Positions 23,227 to 35,300 of a DNA stretch of 64,000 nucleotides are shown here, piece after piece. The notes under the pieces are model-generated. The model saw only the letters and a list, made by a program, of their open reading frames with translations. It made no database searches and was not told where the DNA came from. Both the position numbers and the translations under genes were made by a program. Location: assembly GCA_038373865.1 (NCBI GenBank), contig JAXGGA010001650.1, positions 62,001 to 126,000 on the forward strand, read 5' to 3'. Source of the DNA: Uloborus plumipes (taxonomy: Eukaryota; Arthropoda; Arachnida; Araneae; Uloboridae). The number at the start of each line of letters is the position of its first letter. The stretch's first letter is position 1.

Positions 23227-25457
23227 ATGACTGTTATTTATCCATTAATTTTCATGGACAGGAAAAATTAAACGCATCGATGCGAAGTTTTTTGATAAAA
23301 AATTTGCAGGAATTTTTTTGACAAACATTCAAAGTATGCAATATAAAGCTGCTTACAATAATTTTAGATAATGAAAATGAGTATGGTGAGTATTAAAATT
23401 ATCACTGCAAATCATTTAACGGAATTAGTGTAAAATATTCTAATATTTTTTAAAATTAGCTTTAATGGAATTGGACAAAAGAGAACCAAAAACAACATAT
23501 AATATGCTAGTCTAAGAGAGTATCAGTATATATATTTATATATATACACTTTAAAATAAAAAAACTTCAAACAGCATTAATATCTATAAAGTGTTCAAAA
23601 GTTGCAAAAATAAACTTTTTTATATTTTAAAGCAATTGTAATATACGAATCCCAAAATTCTATTCATCACAAATTGCTCTATTAAATTTTCGGACAGTAT
23701 GAGGATTTTTTTGATTTCTTTTGTAAAAAAACACTCGTAGAAGGACCAAGGAAACAACAGACAAAAAGATAAAAGAGCTAAACATATAAAATATGCCAGG
23801 CGGCTAATTTTAGTGAGATATATCTTTAGAGTAAGCGAAGACTTTGAAAACCTTACAGCAGAAGATTTTTTTTTCACTTGAGAATTTAAGAAAAAATAAA
23901 ATTTTAATTAAAAAAGGTAAAATTAAATAGTAGCAAGATAGATAGCTTATACTATGTAAAACTCTAGTTGAACACTCATTTAAGTGGATCCTTGGAATGA
24001 ATTTCAACCTTTTTTGACGTAACTCCTGCAGAACTTAAAATAGGAGTGGTAACGAAAAAGTGCATTAAGTTGTTTGAAAAAAGGATTTAAAAAAAAAATA
24101 GTAAACTATAATCACATAAAATAAGCACATTTCACGGTTTCATAGACACATGAAGATATTAAGGTCAGCAATAGATACAACTGAAATCTGTAATGTTTTT
24201 TGTGGTAAGAAAAAAAAAAAAAAAAAAAACAAACGCCCAGAGAAACTAGCGTAGTTAATTTTATGGTTCAAAACGTTTTACATGCGTTGTTATTATTATT
24301 ATTTTTTTTTATGTTCGCACTATTTATCAGACGTTGAGTGTTAAATGAGTACTGTTTTTTATTCTACAATTACTATGCGCTAGCTACAATACTTAAGCAT
24401 AATGATAACGTGAAATTATTTTTATAATTACTGCAAAACACAATTAAGAAAATTCAAATGCATACATAATTGTAAGCTTTCTACATGAGTAAATATTTTA
24501 CAGTTGGATGTATATCCCATAGCTAAACTATTAGTCCCGTTAAAGGTTTTCTAAATAATGTGAAGTGGACCCAAAACAAGGGATGAATATTGTGCTCGCC
24601 CTCCACTAAAGTTAATTTCATACGTATTAGATTTTAATGCATATTGATAAGATGGGTTAAAGAAAAATTAAAACTTGGAGCAATCTAATGGCAAAAGTAA
24701 TTTTTTAAGACCAAAATCAAACGTGATTAGAGTAACCAAGAGTAGAAGCATTTTTCAACGTATTTAATTAACTCAAATTAATAAAAAACCCAGACAGTCG
24801 ATAAAGTATCCTTTTTCTCCCCCCCCCCAAACACATTTTTTACTTTCAATAATAAAAACTATAATAATTCATTAATAAAATAATAAAATGTTGAGAGAAC
24901 GAGATGGAAAAAGTTTGTTAAAATTTTGCAAAAAGAAAATAAAAGCAGGAAAAAAGTTATAAATAAAAAAAAAATAGTTAAAATTAATATTTTTTTAGAG
25001 TCATGAAACGTTACTAATGATACTGAAAGATAAAACTAGATTCAAAAGCTTTAAAGTTTTTCTTTTTTTTTTCAAACTGCCGATAACTGCTATAAAATCA
25101 ATAGCAACGAATGAACTCACGTTATGCATGGCATCTGATTTTAATCTCGGGAACTAATCTTTCCAGTTAATCTAATATAATTCATTTGCGTTTCGTTCAT
25201 GATTAAGCAAATTGGTTCTATGAATTCTTCACTCGTTAGAGAGTGAAAAGGAATAATTAATTTTCTGTCTATTCTTTACTAATGAAAAAGGAACTAATGA
25301 TTTCCATTGATTATCTCTAGAATATATTTCCCGCGTATTTCGCTAAGGTCCCCAATTCGTATGACGTTCCTTTTACATGAATTGAAAGTCCAATACACAT
25401 TTTCCCAAATTTTATATTTGAATAAATACATTGTTTTCACAGAATAATATTTATACA
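23227..25457. other. AT-rich DNA, nothing recognised
   Basis: Contains several A and T runs (for example near 24210-24230) and a short (TA) patch near 23525. No gene is supported. Confidence 0.4.
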
Positions 25458-25459
25458 TA

Positions 25460-25617
25460 CAGTAAAAGTTTGATATATCAAACCTTGCTGCGTCAATTTC
25501 CATTAGACCGATAATTGTTTTACATAGATTCACGCTGTATAAAATTTTGTTACATGGACTTTGTTACATCAAACGCAGTTATGCAGATTTTTGTTATATC
25601 GAGCTTCGTTATACAGT
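25460..25617. mobile_element. Tigger/pogo end fragment
   Basis: After TA, the segment reads CAGTAAAAGTTTGATATATC and continues with repeated TTGTTACAT and TTGTTATATCGAGC-like blocks, as in Tigger termini. A related copy begins at 58577 and shares TTGCTGC(G/A)TCAAT. The opposite end was not found. Confidence 0.55.
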
Positions 25618-25627
25618 GCAAAAAACT

Positions 25628-25990
25628 TTGTGACAGGCAAGGGTGAGACAAGATTTGAATCGGTGAGTGCAAAAACAACATCAGTCCCAAAAATGTTTTT
25701 GATGAAAACGAGTCGTGGAAGGCAAGATACGTGTTGAGGTCAAAAATTACGTCAGTCAGGTTACTAATTCGAAAGATAAGGGGCCTGTTACTTGAACGTT
25801 GACCGTAGAAACGATGCTAGAATTCAAGCGTTTTTTCTCTCTCCTGAACAATTTGAATCTATGGACTTACGTTGTTTTTGCATTCACCGATTCATTTATC
25901 AACAGCCCCTAACTATATATATATATTTTTTCGCAATGGTACGTCAACCTTCATGAGAACAAACGTAGATGTAATTTTTATATTCGAATA
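25628..25990. repeat. Dispersed repeat, copy 1 (interrupted)
   Basis: The flanks of the inverted-repeat element at 25657-25893 join to give a sequence similar to 26905-27020: GGTGAGACAAGATT on the left, then TTTATCAACAGCCCCTAAC and GCAATGGTACGTCAACCTTC on the right. Its superfamily is unknown. Confidence 0.6.
25657..25893. mobile_element. 237-bp inverted-repeat element with ATTT target duplication
   Basis: The ends are GAATCGGTGAGTGCAAAAAC and, reverse-complemented, GAATCGGTGAATGCAAAAAC, each followed by AAC and a diverging AGTCC block. ATTT occurs on both sides (25653-25656 and 25894-25897). The other copy of the host repeat at 26905-27020 has a single ATTT at the equivalent place and lacks the element, which supports real transposition with a 4-bp duplication. 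No coding capacity. I cannot assign a superfamily. Confidence 0.7.
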
Positions 25991-26323
25991 CCCCTCCTTT
26001 TTCGTAATCTTTCTAAATTTGGTTTTATTTTCAAAAAGCCGTTTAGTTATACTCAAAATTGCGTCACTTTTTGAAGTTTTACTTGTTTTTGCTTTACGAA
26101 CATTTTAACTTGGAAATCTAAGAGCTTGGTGATGAATGGGTGACATACTGAAAAAGTGGCATCGTCTTTGCCACACAATTTGCAAGATGTTGTCCACAAA
26201 TGATGTCACGCTTGACGTCATGAAGCTTTCATTAAATTTGGACAGTTTGCGACAAGGGGGATTGACAGGTAACAAGAAGTCTGACATCACACAAAACATT
26301 TTAAAATAAAATGTTTCTTAAAC
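25991..26323. other. Unclassified DNA with a TGACGTCA site
   Basis: A CRE-like TTGACGTCATG lies near 26212 and the surrounding 26105-26300 is less AT-rich, perhaps part of an old repeat. The minus-strand 64-codon frame there has no recognised domain. Confidence 0.3.
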
Positions 26324-26325
26324 TA

Positions 26326-26883
26326 CAGTGAACTCTCACTTATGGGCCGGCTCAAGCACCAACAGAAAAAGGCGCATAAGTGAGAGAGACGCATAAGTGA
26401 ACAAGCCTATTTAAAAGTCTAAAATGCAACACAAGTTCTAATGAGAGCATGAATAAGATTGTTTCTATAGAAAATGGTCATATAACTACGGTTTGGCAAC
26501 TACTGTAACCTTACTACAATGATAAGGTGAAAATAAAAATTGTAGCATACGTAATCACAAACTGGTCCTTTTAAAACGATCCATAATAAATAATTGTCCC
26601 TCTCCGAGCTCTAGTTCATGTGGAAAAAATGCCTTCCGTGAGCAATAAAAGCGAAAGATTAAAGAGGAAAGTGAAGAAACATGCTCATTTTTTAAGAAAC
26701 TAAATTAAATTGCTTACATTTTTCGAAAAATTCGGCGCATAAGTGAAATATTTATCTTTAGAGCGACGCATAAACGAATGAAATTACCATTATTTTACTA
26801 TGGAATGTGCCGGGACCACTGAAAATCGTCGTATAAGTGAAAAAGGCGCATAAATGAGGCGGTGTATAAGTGAGAGTTCACTG
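26326..26883. mobile_element. Tigger/pogo non-autonomous element
   Basis: The ends CAGTGAACTCTCACTTATG and, reverse-complemented, CAGTGAACTCTCACTTATAC are near-identical, and TA flanks both sides. Several GCGCATAAGTGA blocks repeat inside each end, as in other Tigger termini. A short frame from ATG at 26629 reads MPSVSNKSERLKRKVKKH, possibly the start of the lost transposase. The total is 558 bp, so most of the gene has been deleted. Confidence 0.8.
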
Positions 26884-26904
26884 TATGTTTTTATATAGTA
26901 GAGC

Positions 26905-27020
26905 GTGAAAAGCAAAAGGTGAGACAACATTTATTAATAGCCACTAACAATACTTTTTTTTTCACAATGGCAAGTCAACCTTGATAAGAGCAAACGTAAT
27001 GTGATGATTGAAATTTTTTT
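26905..27020. repeat. Dispersed repeat, copy 2 (uninterrupted)
   Basis: GGTGAGACAACATTTATTAA then AGCCACTAAC and CAATGGCAAGTCAACCTTGA align with copy 1 at 25628-25990 once its inserted element is removed. Confidence 0.6.
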
Positions 27021-27237
27021 GAAACCCAAGCAAATCGTGTTAATTACGCGATAGTATTAAGCTATACTCTATACAACAGTGCATAACTTAAAACTTCTAC
27101 TTGGGCTTTATTTGTATAAGAGATAATCATGGGAGATCCGCTCTTGCACTTGTTTTTAATTTTATGGGAATTTTTATTTAGGGTATACCGACCAGTGAAT
27201 GGACACGTAAGGAAATTTTCGATTTCAAAAATTCATA

Positions 27238-27345
27238 CCCAGGTAGCACAAAAAACGTTTAAACGTTTTATAAACGTTTTTAATCCGTTGTCACAACGTT
27301 AATAACCATTTTACAACCTTTAAAAAACGAAGTGTGCTACTTGGG
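27238..27345. mobile_element. 108-bp MITE, copy A
   Basis: The ends CCCAGGTAGCACA and, reverse-complemented, CCCAAGTAGCACA form terminal inverted repeats. The interior has AAACGTTT-type palindromes. A second copy of identical length at 51272-51379 differs at about two positions. No coding capacity; superfamily unassigned. Confidence 0.8.
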
Positions 27346-27520
27346 TAGCGTCGGAAAAATAATACTGGCAGTAGAAACACTTCAGATGATATACGTAGTA
27401 TTTAAAAAAAAAAAAAAAAAAATGGGAGAGCTTTTATGGTTCTGCATCCGGTTTTATGGGGGGTTGAAGCGAGAAAAAGTGCCCAAACCTCGCGAATGAA
27501 CTGTTGGGCTAAATAGCAGA

Positions 27521-27830
27521 GTGTGGAAGTGTCCAATAAAAGTGTCCCAGAGGCAAACACATAATCATTTAATAACAAACATGAACAAATTACTTACAGA
27601 CATTACAAGACGTGTTCACTCATTGAGATACATCGTGAGCTCTGCGCTATGCGCATTACAATCTGAGTTGGCGCTGCAGTTGACCTTGGTATGTTGCATC
27701 ACACTTGAGGGGAATCACAAGACATTGAACAGATACAAGATTAATCCAGAAGAACCCATTACCTTACATAATACCCCCATAAACACAACAGCAAACACCT
27801 ATAACTCAACATGAACATCCCTATTAGTTT
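27521..27830 (-). mobile_element. Possible LTR or other retroelement fragment
   Basis: This block has balanced base composition unlike its neighbours. Read on the minus strand it carries features that resemble an LTR (GGGGGTATTATGTAAGG, GGGTTCTTCTGGATTAATC, then CACTTTTATTGG). A 97-codon plus-strand frame (27521-27814) crosses it but has no recognised domain. The boundaries are not proven and no target duplication was found. Confidence 0.25.
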
Positions 27831-28259
27831 ACAAATACAGCATTTTCTAGTCGTTTTCTTTCAGTTAATGTGTAGAAAGGAATTACTTCTGCTGATTCAT
27901 TTAAGAGAAATGTTTCAGAACCTTATTTTTTCATGAAAAATACGATGTGTTCATTCACTGGTAGGTCTACCCTATTAAATGTCATTCAGAAACACTTCAA
28001 ACAGAAAAAAGTTCTATAGATATTGAAGTTCCTGCTTGTTTCATTAGAAATTAAGTAATAAAGCAAGAACAAAAAAAAAAAAAATTAAATAAATAAATAA
28101 ATAAATAAAAAAAAATAAATAAATAAATAAATAAATAAAATATTTAAACATCGCGATCAATGCATATGCTGCGTACTTCGTTGCAAGGGCTAAATATTTT
28201 CCTTTTGATTTGCTGCTAAACGAAACTGGGTGACTGATTCAGTAGAAAATATGTTTACT
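27831..28259. other. AT-rich DNA with AAAT microsatellite
   Basis: Nothing other than the tetranucleotide repeat was recognised. Confidence 0.4.
28085..28139. repeat. (AAAT)n microsatellite
   Basis: Two blocks of AAAT-type tetranucleotide repeats are separated by a short poly-A. Confidence 0.9.
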
Positions 28260-28450
28260 GTCTGTTTGCGTATTGTGCGCCTGGCAGCAACGAACGCTTC
28301 CATTTGAAAAAGGGGAGATGGGTTCAGAATGCGCGCTTCCCGTTTTTGTTCTCTTGCTACTTCCTCGTTCCATTTTCCCCCTATTTCGAGAAAGTCAGAA
28401 GAGACTTGGCGCGTGCGCAGATTCGACGGAGGTCTCGCGAAAAAAAATGT
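28260..28450 (+). promoter_or_regulatory. CpG-rich block with NRF1-like site, candidate promoter
   Basis: CpG dinucleotides are dense here (GCGCGCTTCCCG-like text near 28332 and GGTCTCGCG near 28431). GGCGCGTGCGCA at 28408-28419 matches the NRF1 palindrome closely. No ATG frame of convincing quality follows; two overlapping frames of about 70 codons disagree in phase. A housekeeping-type promoter or first exon is possible. Confidence 0.35.
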
Positions 28451-30081
28451 TACAGTATGTTAATATGCTTTTTGGGGAACAAAATTACTTTTAGAAGAAA
28501 TTACACGATGAAATAATTTTGCTTTTGTGCCTAAATGATTTAAACAGTTATCATTGATGACTTTAAATATTCATAAAAGATATTTACGTAACATTTTCGA
28601 ATAAGAAAGCTAATTTTATTTTCAAGTTTGAAAACAAGCGCTAAAGTCTGAAAAAGATGTAAAATTCATTTAGTTTCTTTGGAAATACTTCCAAAATAAC
28701 AGAACGCGTAAAAATAATACAAATTTGCTTTCTCTCTTTATTCAAAAATGCACAAAATTAAGTAATGTGAGTACTAACTTTTAAAGTTCATTAAAAATCA
28801 GTAACTATGAACAGATTAAAAATGTAATGCAAAAAAAAAAAAAACTACTATTAATCAATCATTACTTATGCTTCGTTAATACTTAATCGTGACACTGAAA
28901 ACGTGAAAATGAAGATAATTTTGCTTTGCAATTTTCTATAGTATTTCAAACCTTTCTAGATGAAAAGTTTTATTTCAAGACTTGTCACTTGAGATCATGA
29001 AATACGAGATAGCTAACATAAAATAGTACGCCATATAAAAGGTTTTTAGATCTTTTGCACAAATTAATCTTAAAAAAATAGCATTTTTTTTAAAGAATAT
29101 TACTAAAATTGTAACCATAATCGTTTTCAAATTTGTTCAGGTAGCTTATGACTTTTTTGATACATCAATTTGAGCACAAACATTAAATGTAATGAATGTT
29201 ACGAACTATATATTTCAATACATTGGACTTTTGGAAAATACTTTTCTACGTTATATTGTATCTTATTATTGTAAACAAGCTTTTTCTTTCCATAATTGGA
29301 TCTACTAAAACAAGCAAAATCATTGAAAATTTTACACAATCCTTATATGATCAAAACGGCTACAAGAAATTTGAAATAATCTTTTGCTTTGTGTTATTTA
29401 ATATCACTTTCGATAAAAAAAAACTGATTAAATCAATCACTGAATCACACGTTTTTGTTTCGCATATTTTAGAATTGAATCTAATAAATTTGTCATTTGG
29501 ATGCAACTATCATATTTGAAATTTTTTTGAAAATTAAAATTCGTCCATGAAAATCTCCATCTGCTCAAAGTCATTCATATCGAGGAAAAGTAAGCAGTTT
29601 TCACTTTCCAATTTGAATTGATTACGAGTTATCTGGTTATCGATTTTTATAAAGAGGTATAAATATTTTACTGGAAAGTAATTTTAATGAATAAATAAAG
29701 TGATTAGGCGAAAAATATAGTATATTTTCTGAGTCTCTTTACACCTTCATTTTGAGGCGAAAACGATGTTTGAACTCAACGACTTCAAAGAAACCACTAT
29801 AAATCAGACAGCAATCTTATCGGAGAGAGATAATTAATTTAAATGTATAACACACAGAAAAAACAAACGTCTTACTCAAAGTAACAATTTTCTGATTACA
29901 CATTTAAATAGAGACACTCGATTTAATGGCAAAACATTCTTGGATAGATATCCTAATAAATTACATACTTCTTTTTTCATTATTTCTATTTTATGAATTA
30001 ACGTGTAGACATGATCAAAACGTTATTCGTGATATTAAATACCACTTTTAATTCGCTTGATAAAAGTTATTTTCCCTGCTC
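28451..30081. other. AT-rich DNA, nothing recognised
   Basis: A 107-codon plus-strand frame at 29196-29519 is hydrophobic and isoleucine/phenylalanine-rich with no domain, as expected by chance in AT-rich DNA. Confidence 0.4.
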
Positions 30082-30324
30082 TTAACCCTTTAACGTCAGG
30101 TGTGCCGAATTCGGCACATACCTCCAGAATCATTTTGCCTCAATTGTTAAACGAGTTATTCCACAATTGAACATTGTGACGTTTTTGGCACCATTCGTAT
30201 CTGCCGGCAGCAGTAAGTTTTTAAAAAATTGGTAGGTGTGCTTCCTATGGTCTCCCTTGATTGAGATTTGGAAGGAAAAAATTGTTTCCTTAGGTAAAAA
30301 AAAAAGTTGTCCAGTAAGGGTTAA
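30082..30324. mobile_element. piggyBac-like MITE with 18-bp palindrome
   Basis: TTAA lies at 30082-30085 and 30321-30324. The left end is CCCTTTAACGTCAGG and the right end, reverse-complemented, is CCCTTACTGGACAAC, so pairing is limited to the outer bases. A perfect palindrome TGTGCCGAATTCGGCACA occupies 30101-30118. Non-coding. Confidence 0.6.
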
Positions 30325-31537
30325 TATGAAGTTAAACCTCGTTAAAACAAGTGTTTATTATAAAATAACCCCTTAGTATGAATAAATTCAGAAGAAAGCG
30401 GGAAGTAACATTCTTAGTGCCGTGTGCATTAAACTTTTATGATTTGTTCATTGTGTTGTGTTAGTGGTTAGCCTTTTCGAATTCTGCGATAGTGCACAGT
30501 ACTGTGTACTGTACAAGATTGTGCATTGTTAATACTGCGAACGATATTTGACTAAAGTCCTTCCAACACCTACCCATTTTTTTGGGGAGTTAATTCACCC
30601 ATCTGGATTTTAAAAACATAATGTAATTATTAATTTTGTATGTAGTTTCATGCTTTTTTCACAGAAAATGCATTGAGCATATATCCTTTGCCCCCCTCCC
30701 CCCCTCCGCTCTCACTATGGAAAACTTTGAAATGACATGTCTACTCAGAAAACAAAAACATAAAACTTATTTTTATAAAAAAACAGGGACACCCTAACTT
30801 AAAAATTTTGGGAGAAGAGGGAGGGGATTCTCAATTGTGCCGAATGAAACTTCCAATTTTACCGAGTGATGAAATACACGGTTTTTACATCCGAATAAGA
30901 AAATGTTTCAGGACTAACCTCCCATTGGGGTGTCCTTAATCAAAAATTACAAATAACTTAAGGACGAGAAATATAGAAACAGATTTATTGGCAAAAAATA
31001 TAGCATTTTCCCACTTCATCGAATACATTTCAATCATTAATAAGATTTATTAACATTATGCTTGATATTCTGATCAATTTGCTAGGAAGAACAACCCTCA
31101 GCTCCAATTAGCTCGCAAGAACAATGTTCCACTGTAATGTAATTTCTCAAATCCGAACCAAAACTTTCCATGAAATAAGCTAACCTTCAAGAGCGTCTTA
31201 CGTCACCAGAGATTGAATCTGATTGGGTTAGAAAAAGTTCTGATTCCGCTCGGAAAACTAAACTAATTTCGGGAATTTCCCATTTTGAGCGGCTGAATAA
31301 AATATGCGGATACAAAAGAAAGAAAGAGTTTTGTTTGAATGAAAGTGTTTTGTTTGGAGAAGATGGCCTGAAATCAGTCATAATTAATGCAAATGGAGCA
31401 CAGATATAGATGAATTTTGTTATGTGAGTCATAGATAATGCATGGATAAGTGTGGATGAAAAAATGAAAGATAAATTTCTGAGATAAATCTGAATGCAGC
31501 ATGAAAGTCGGCAAATGAAGCATTCAAGTACACGGCA
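30325..31537. other. Mixed DNA, no supported gene
   Basis: Contains a quasi-palindrome near 30490 (GTGCACAGTACTGTGTACTG) and GGGAATTTCCC at 31271-31281. The 151-codon minus-strand frame at 31187-31642 is the longest in the window, but its start is translated from a Tigger MITE and no domain is visible. Confidence 0.4.
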
Positions 31538-31830
31538 CAGTAAACTCTCAATAATTCGGACCCTATTGAACCGGACTTTGCTGAATCCAGACAGTTCTTT
31601 ATATTGTATAATTAAATGGCTGTGATTGGCGCAATCATGCATTTTTGTAGGCCACTGTTTGTATGTTTGTAATTTTATCTAAAACACTGATGCATTTCAT
31701 TCTCTTGAACTCAAAATACGATTTTTGTATAGTAGTTTTATGTACCTTGATTCAATTTGCAGATTATTTTTTTTAAATCCGTGCCTTCATTAATTCGACA
31801 ATCTGGACTTCCTCTTAGTAGGGGTTAGTG
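31538..31830. mobile_element. Tigger/pogo-type MITE, diverged
   Basis: The left end CAGTAAACTCTCAATAATTC resembles that at 3913, and the interior aligns with the same element. The right boundary is unclear; a block near 31790 (CATTAATTCGACAATCTGGA) resembles the terminal sequence. Confidence 0.5.
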
Positions 31831-31854
31831 AGGTTGCTATGGATGAAAATTGTT

Positions 31855-32338
31855 TTAACCCTTCAACGGGCACAAGCCTTTTTCTCCAAAGCTCCCATTT
31901 TGCATTATAATTAGAAAAATGGAGCTCATTTATGATTAAAAAATGTATTTTTTTAAATTTTGTTGTTGTGGCTTCTGTTTTTAAAAGGGGTGAGTAAAGT
32001 TAACCACCGTCCATTACAAGCAATGACATTTCACTGATTTATTCAATAGAATAAATGTAAAATACAAATAATTTCACAAGTAAACGTGCATTCCTTGTAA
32101 AACTATTCGTCATTAGTTATTTCAAATTACACATTTTTTAGTTACGCATGAAATAAGTGATAGAAAAACTAAAGACAATGTAAATAAATCACCTAAAATA
32201 CTTTTAGTTTGTCTGATGGAACAACAAGAAACATGGAGCAGCTCACAATGGAACATTACATGTTGTACATAAAACTTTTGTGCGTTTCAAGTTCTAGCTT
32301 GGTGGTAAGATATTTACCATCGCATTAAAAAGGGTTAA
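31855..32338. mobile_element. Possible piggyBac-like MITE
   Basis: TTAACCCTTCAACGGGCAC begins at 31855 and AAAAAGGGTTAA ends at 32338. The TTAA and CCCTT termini fit piggyBac; the inverted repeats beyond them pair poorly. Non-coding. Confidence 0.45.
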
Positions 32339-35300
32339 GTTCACAATTGCAGAAAATAAATACATAAAGTTAGTGTCGCTAGAGAATGTGAGAAATGCTG
32401 TCAGTGCTGGTTGAAATTTATTTCAATCAATTGGCTTCAGTTTTTGTTCGTTACATTTTAAGCTATATTCAATATATTTTACTGTGGGAAGGTACTCCGA
32501 TGATGTGGAGTTGGAGATGAGAAACTCGTTTAGCATGCGCTCAAATGCGCTGTTCAGCTGATAAATACAAAAAAAAAAAATGAAATCGATATTCAGTCGC
32601 TGTGAATATATAACCAGTGTCAAATATATCATTTTAGTTGATTGACAGTTTTGGGATCGAAACATTAATTGATAAGTCAGAAATACTAACTAGATGTTTT
32701 TCTCGTTTTAAAATAATCAAAATTTAAAGAAATATTTACTTCAAAAAGAATAATGAGAATTTTAAAAACATTAAGACATTTTTTAAAACGCACATGTATT
32801 AAGGTGTTAATTAATTCCACCGCAGAGTTTAATTTATTTTGTTTATGTTTGGAAAACAGTTGATCATCACTTAACAAATTATTTAATTGTGCCCCTTTAT
32901 CTTATTTTGAAAACAGCAATTAGTTTTCCTGCTAATTGTTAAATTCCGAGATGATTTTGTTTCTAATTCTGTTTTTTATTTATGTTAAAAATCTTTACAA
33001 GACCTAGAATGTCAGTTTTATTATTAGCGGTGCTTACTAGGTAGTTTTTGAGAAGATTGTTGGTAAATATTGTGTCAAAACGATTAAATTACTAAGTCCG
33101 AAAGAAATCAATATCTAAAGTAGCCACAAGTAAACACATTCTTGTTTCCTTAACAACACACTAAAATAATAAACGATAACACTTTCAATCCATTTAAACA
33201 AACAGTATTCTTAAAATTATATAAACTAATGCTTTAAAAAAAACATGATACAAAATTTATAAATGCTTGATGGAAAAGAGAGACGAAAATATCACTTAGC
33301 TTCGCACTGAACGGTCCATTTTAAATAAAATGCAGTTTCTTAAGTTCCCCTCTTCGCCACTTTTGGAAATTGTTTAGTAATTACAGTAAAAAAAAATATA
33401 TTTCACAAAGCGACGCCAAAAATTACCGCTCCGTGTGACCCAACAATGTACGCCATTGCATAAAGGCAGATAAAAGAACAGTATTCACCATATAGGTGGC
33501 AAGACGAATTCCTCTTCGGATGAAAATATGTATGTAAATTAACTGATAGAAACATGGCTTATTTAATACATAGTTGTAGAAGACAGATTTATTTATTTAA
33601 ACCCCACCAGTCACCCCCGTACGTACCCAGATGAGGGTTTAACCGGATGTGGTGGCTGGGAGGAAAGAAAAACTAACGAACGACCAAGCGTCCGCTAGGT
33701 ACCGTACAATATAACTAGATGTATAAATACATAAAATAATGTACAAATTACATGGAAAAAATAATAAAAAGGAAAAACAATTTTGATATATACAGAAAAA
33801 GGAAATAGCATAACATTTAAAGTTTTTAGACAGGAAATTTGAAGTCTTCGTAGAAGACAGATAATTAGATGCATGTTAATTAGAAATATATGAAATAGAA
33901 ATGGAGGAATAAGTTTATGCATATAAATAAGGAGATCGTAAGACAGACAGACCAATTTATGTGGAATCTAAAAAGATATGCACATATGAAAAGGCTTAGA
34001 TTTGTATAAAAAGGTAGATAAAGCAAGTTACATGTGCGTATGTCAGAATCTTCCTTTTCAGGCGACAGTTCCTGGGATGAAGTAGAGAACTAAAGCTCAT
34101 TTCCAAGATAAGCCCATTAGAGTCGTATACCCGCTTAGGAAAATGGGACATTTTCTGGAGAAAGAACGGAGTCACAGAATCGCAGCGCAAATGGACATGG
34201 CAGTAGAAAAACGTGAACAGACTCCTCAAGCCTAAACTTAGACGCATTGGCGTGCTCATCATTGTTGTTAAGAACATAAACGTGTCGTCGGTGTTACTGG
34301 TTATACAGAAAGGATGTTTTTTGTCATGCTGTTTGTGGTAATCTTATGTCATCTGAAAGTCGATATAAGTTGCATAAGTTGTCGGCAGACTAATAGTAAA
34401 TGTTTTTGTGCACATGCCATTAAGAAGTATTTATTAAGATACAGTTAAAGGAAAAAAAAAATCTTAAGTTCACTCAGCGGTATATTCTACTACTAAAATT
34501 TTTAAGCAAATGTAATTGTATAGTGGAGAATTTCTATGCATAGTTAATAAATAAAGACAGATAATATACAGAAAAAACTGTATATACACTTAAGAAATGT
34601 ATCTAAAATACTTAGTTTCGTAAGAAATATAATGAACAAATGTATCATTTTCAACGTTATTAATACAATACTAGGCGAATGTCTTTTCTATGTTTCTCTA
34701 AAAACTAAGATCTGTTTTTTTTGAGTTTCAAATTTATTCTTAAAAAATTCTTCAGCTTGTCAACCCTACATGAATACGCATGATATATGAAGATTTTTAA
34801 TTTACTGCCGTACTGGCAATACTGTAAAGATTCAATTGCTCGCCCAACGCAATTTGTGGATTAAATGTTGTGGTCTGCATGTGCATATTCATTACCGTCC
34901 TAAGCAAGTAGCTTCTTCACAGGTACATCACAGGTTACCATACTGCAAAATATATCCGAATGCCTAGTCGATGCGAAACTACGCCATACGTCTGCTCTCT
35001 AAACTTAAGTACTAATCCTCATCAGTCACCATGCTTCAGGTTCACTGGCAATGAATGTTAATGATAGCAGGCATTGCTTTCAAGAACAGAAATAATGATG
35101 AAGTCTCTAAACTGAGGTTAATTAGTCTCAATACCACATTATAAAGATGCTCTAGCATAACTACAAAGCTTTAGAGCGAATTATAAAAATGACCTGAAAG
35201 TACAGGCTGTTTCGTTGTTAAAATGTATCGAATTAAGAAGGTGAAATGTGCATGCAGTATGTTGACATGATTTTAAACTACCTAAAACTCCCAAGTGAGC

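Noticed and set aside
29196..29519. 107-codon hydrophobic frame
   Set aside because: Residue use is what AT-rich DNA yields by chance, and no domain or signal is recognisable.
31187..31642. 151-codon minus-strand frame, the longest in the window
   Set aside because: Its first 30 or so residues are translated from a Tigger MITE, and the rest has no domain. A gene is not supported.
33590..33665. Possible LINE 3-prime tail on the minus strand
   Set aside because: Only a GC-rich phrase and a TTTA run support it; there is no coding region or target duplication, so it is mentioned only in a gap entry.
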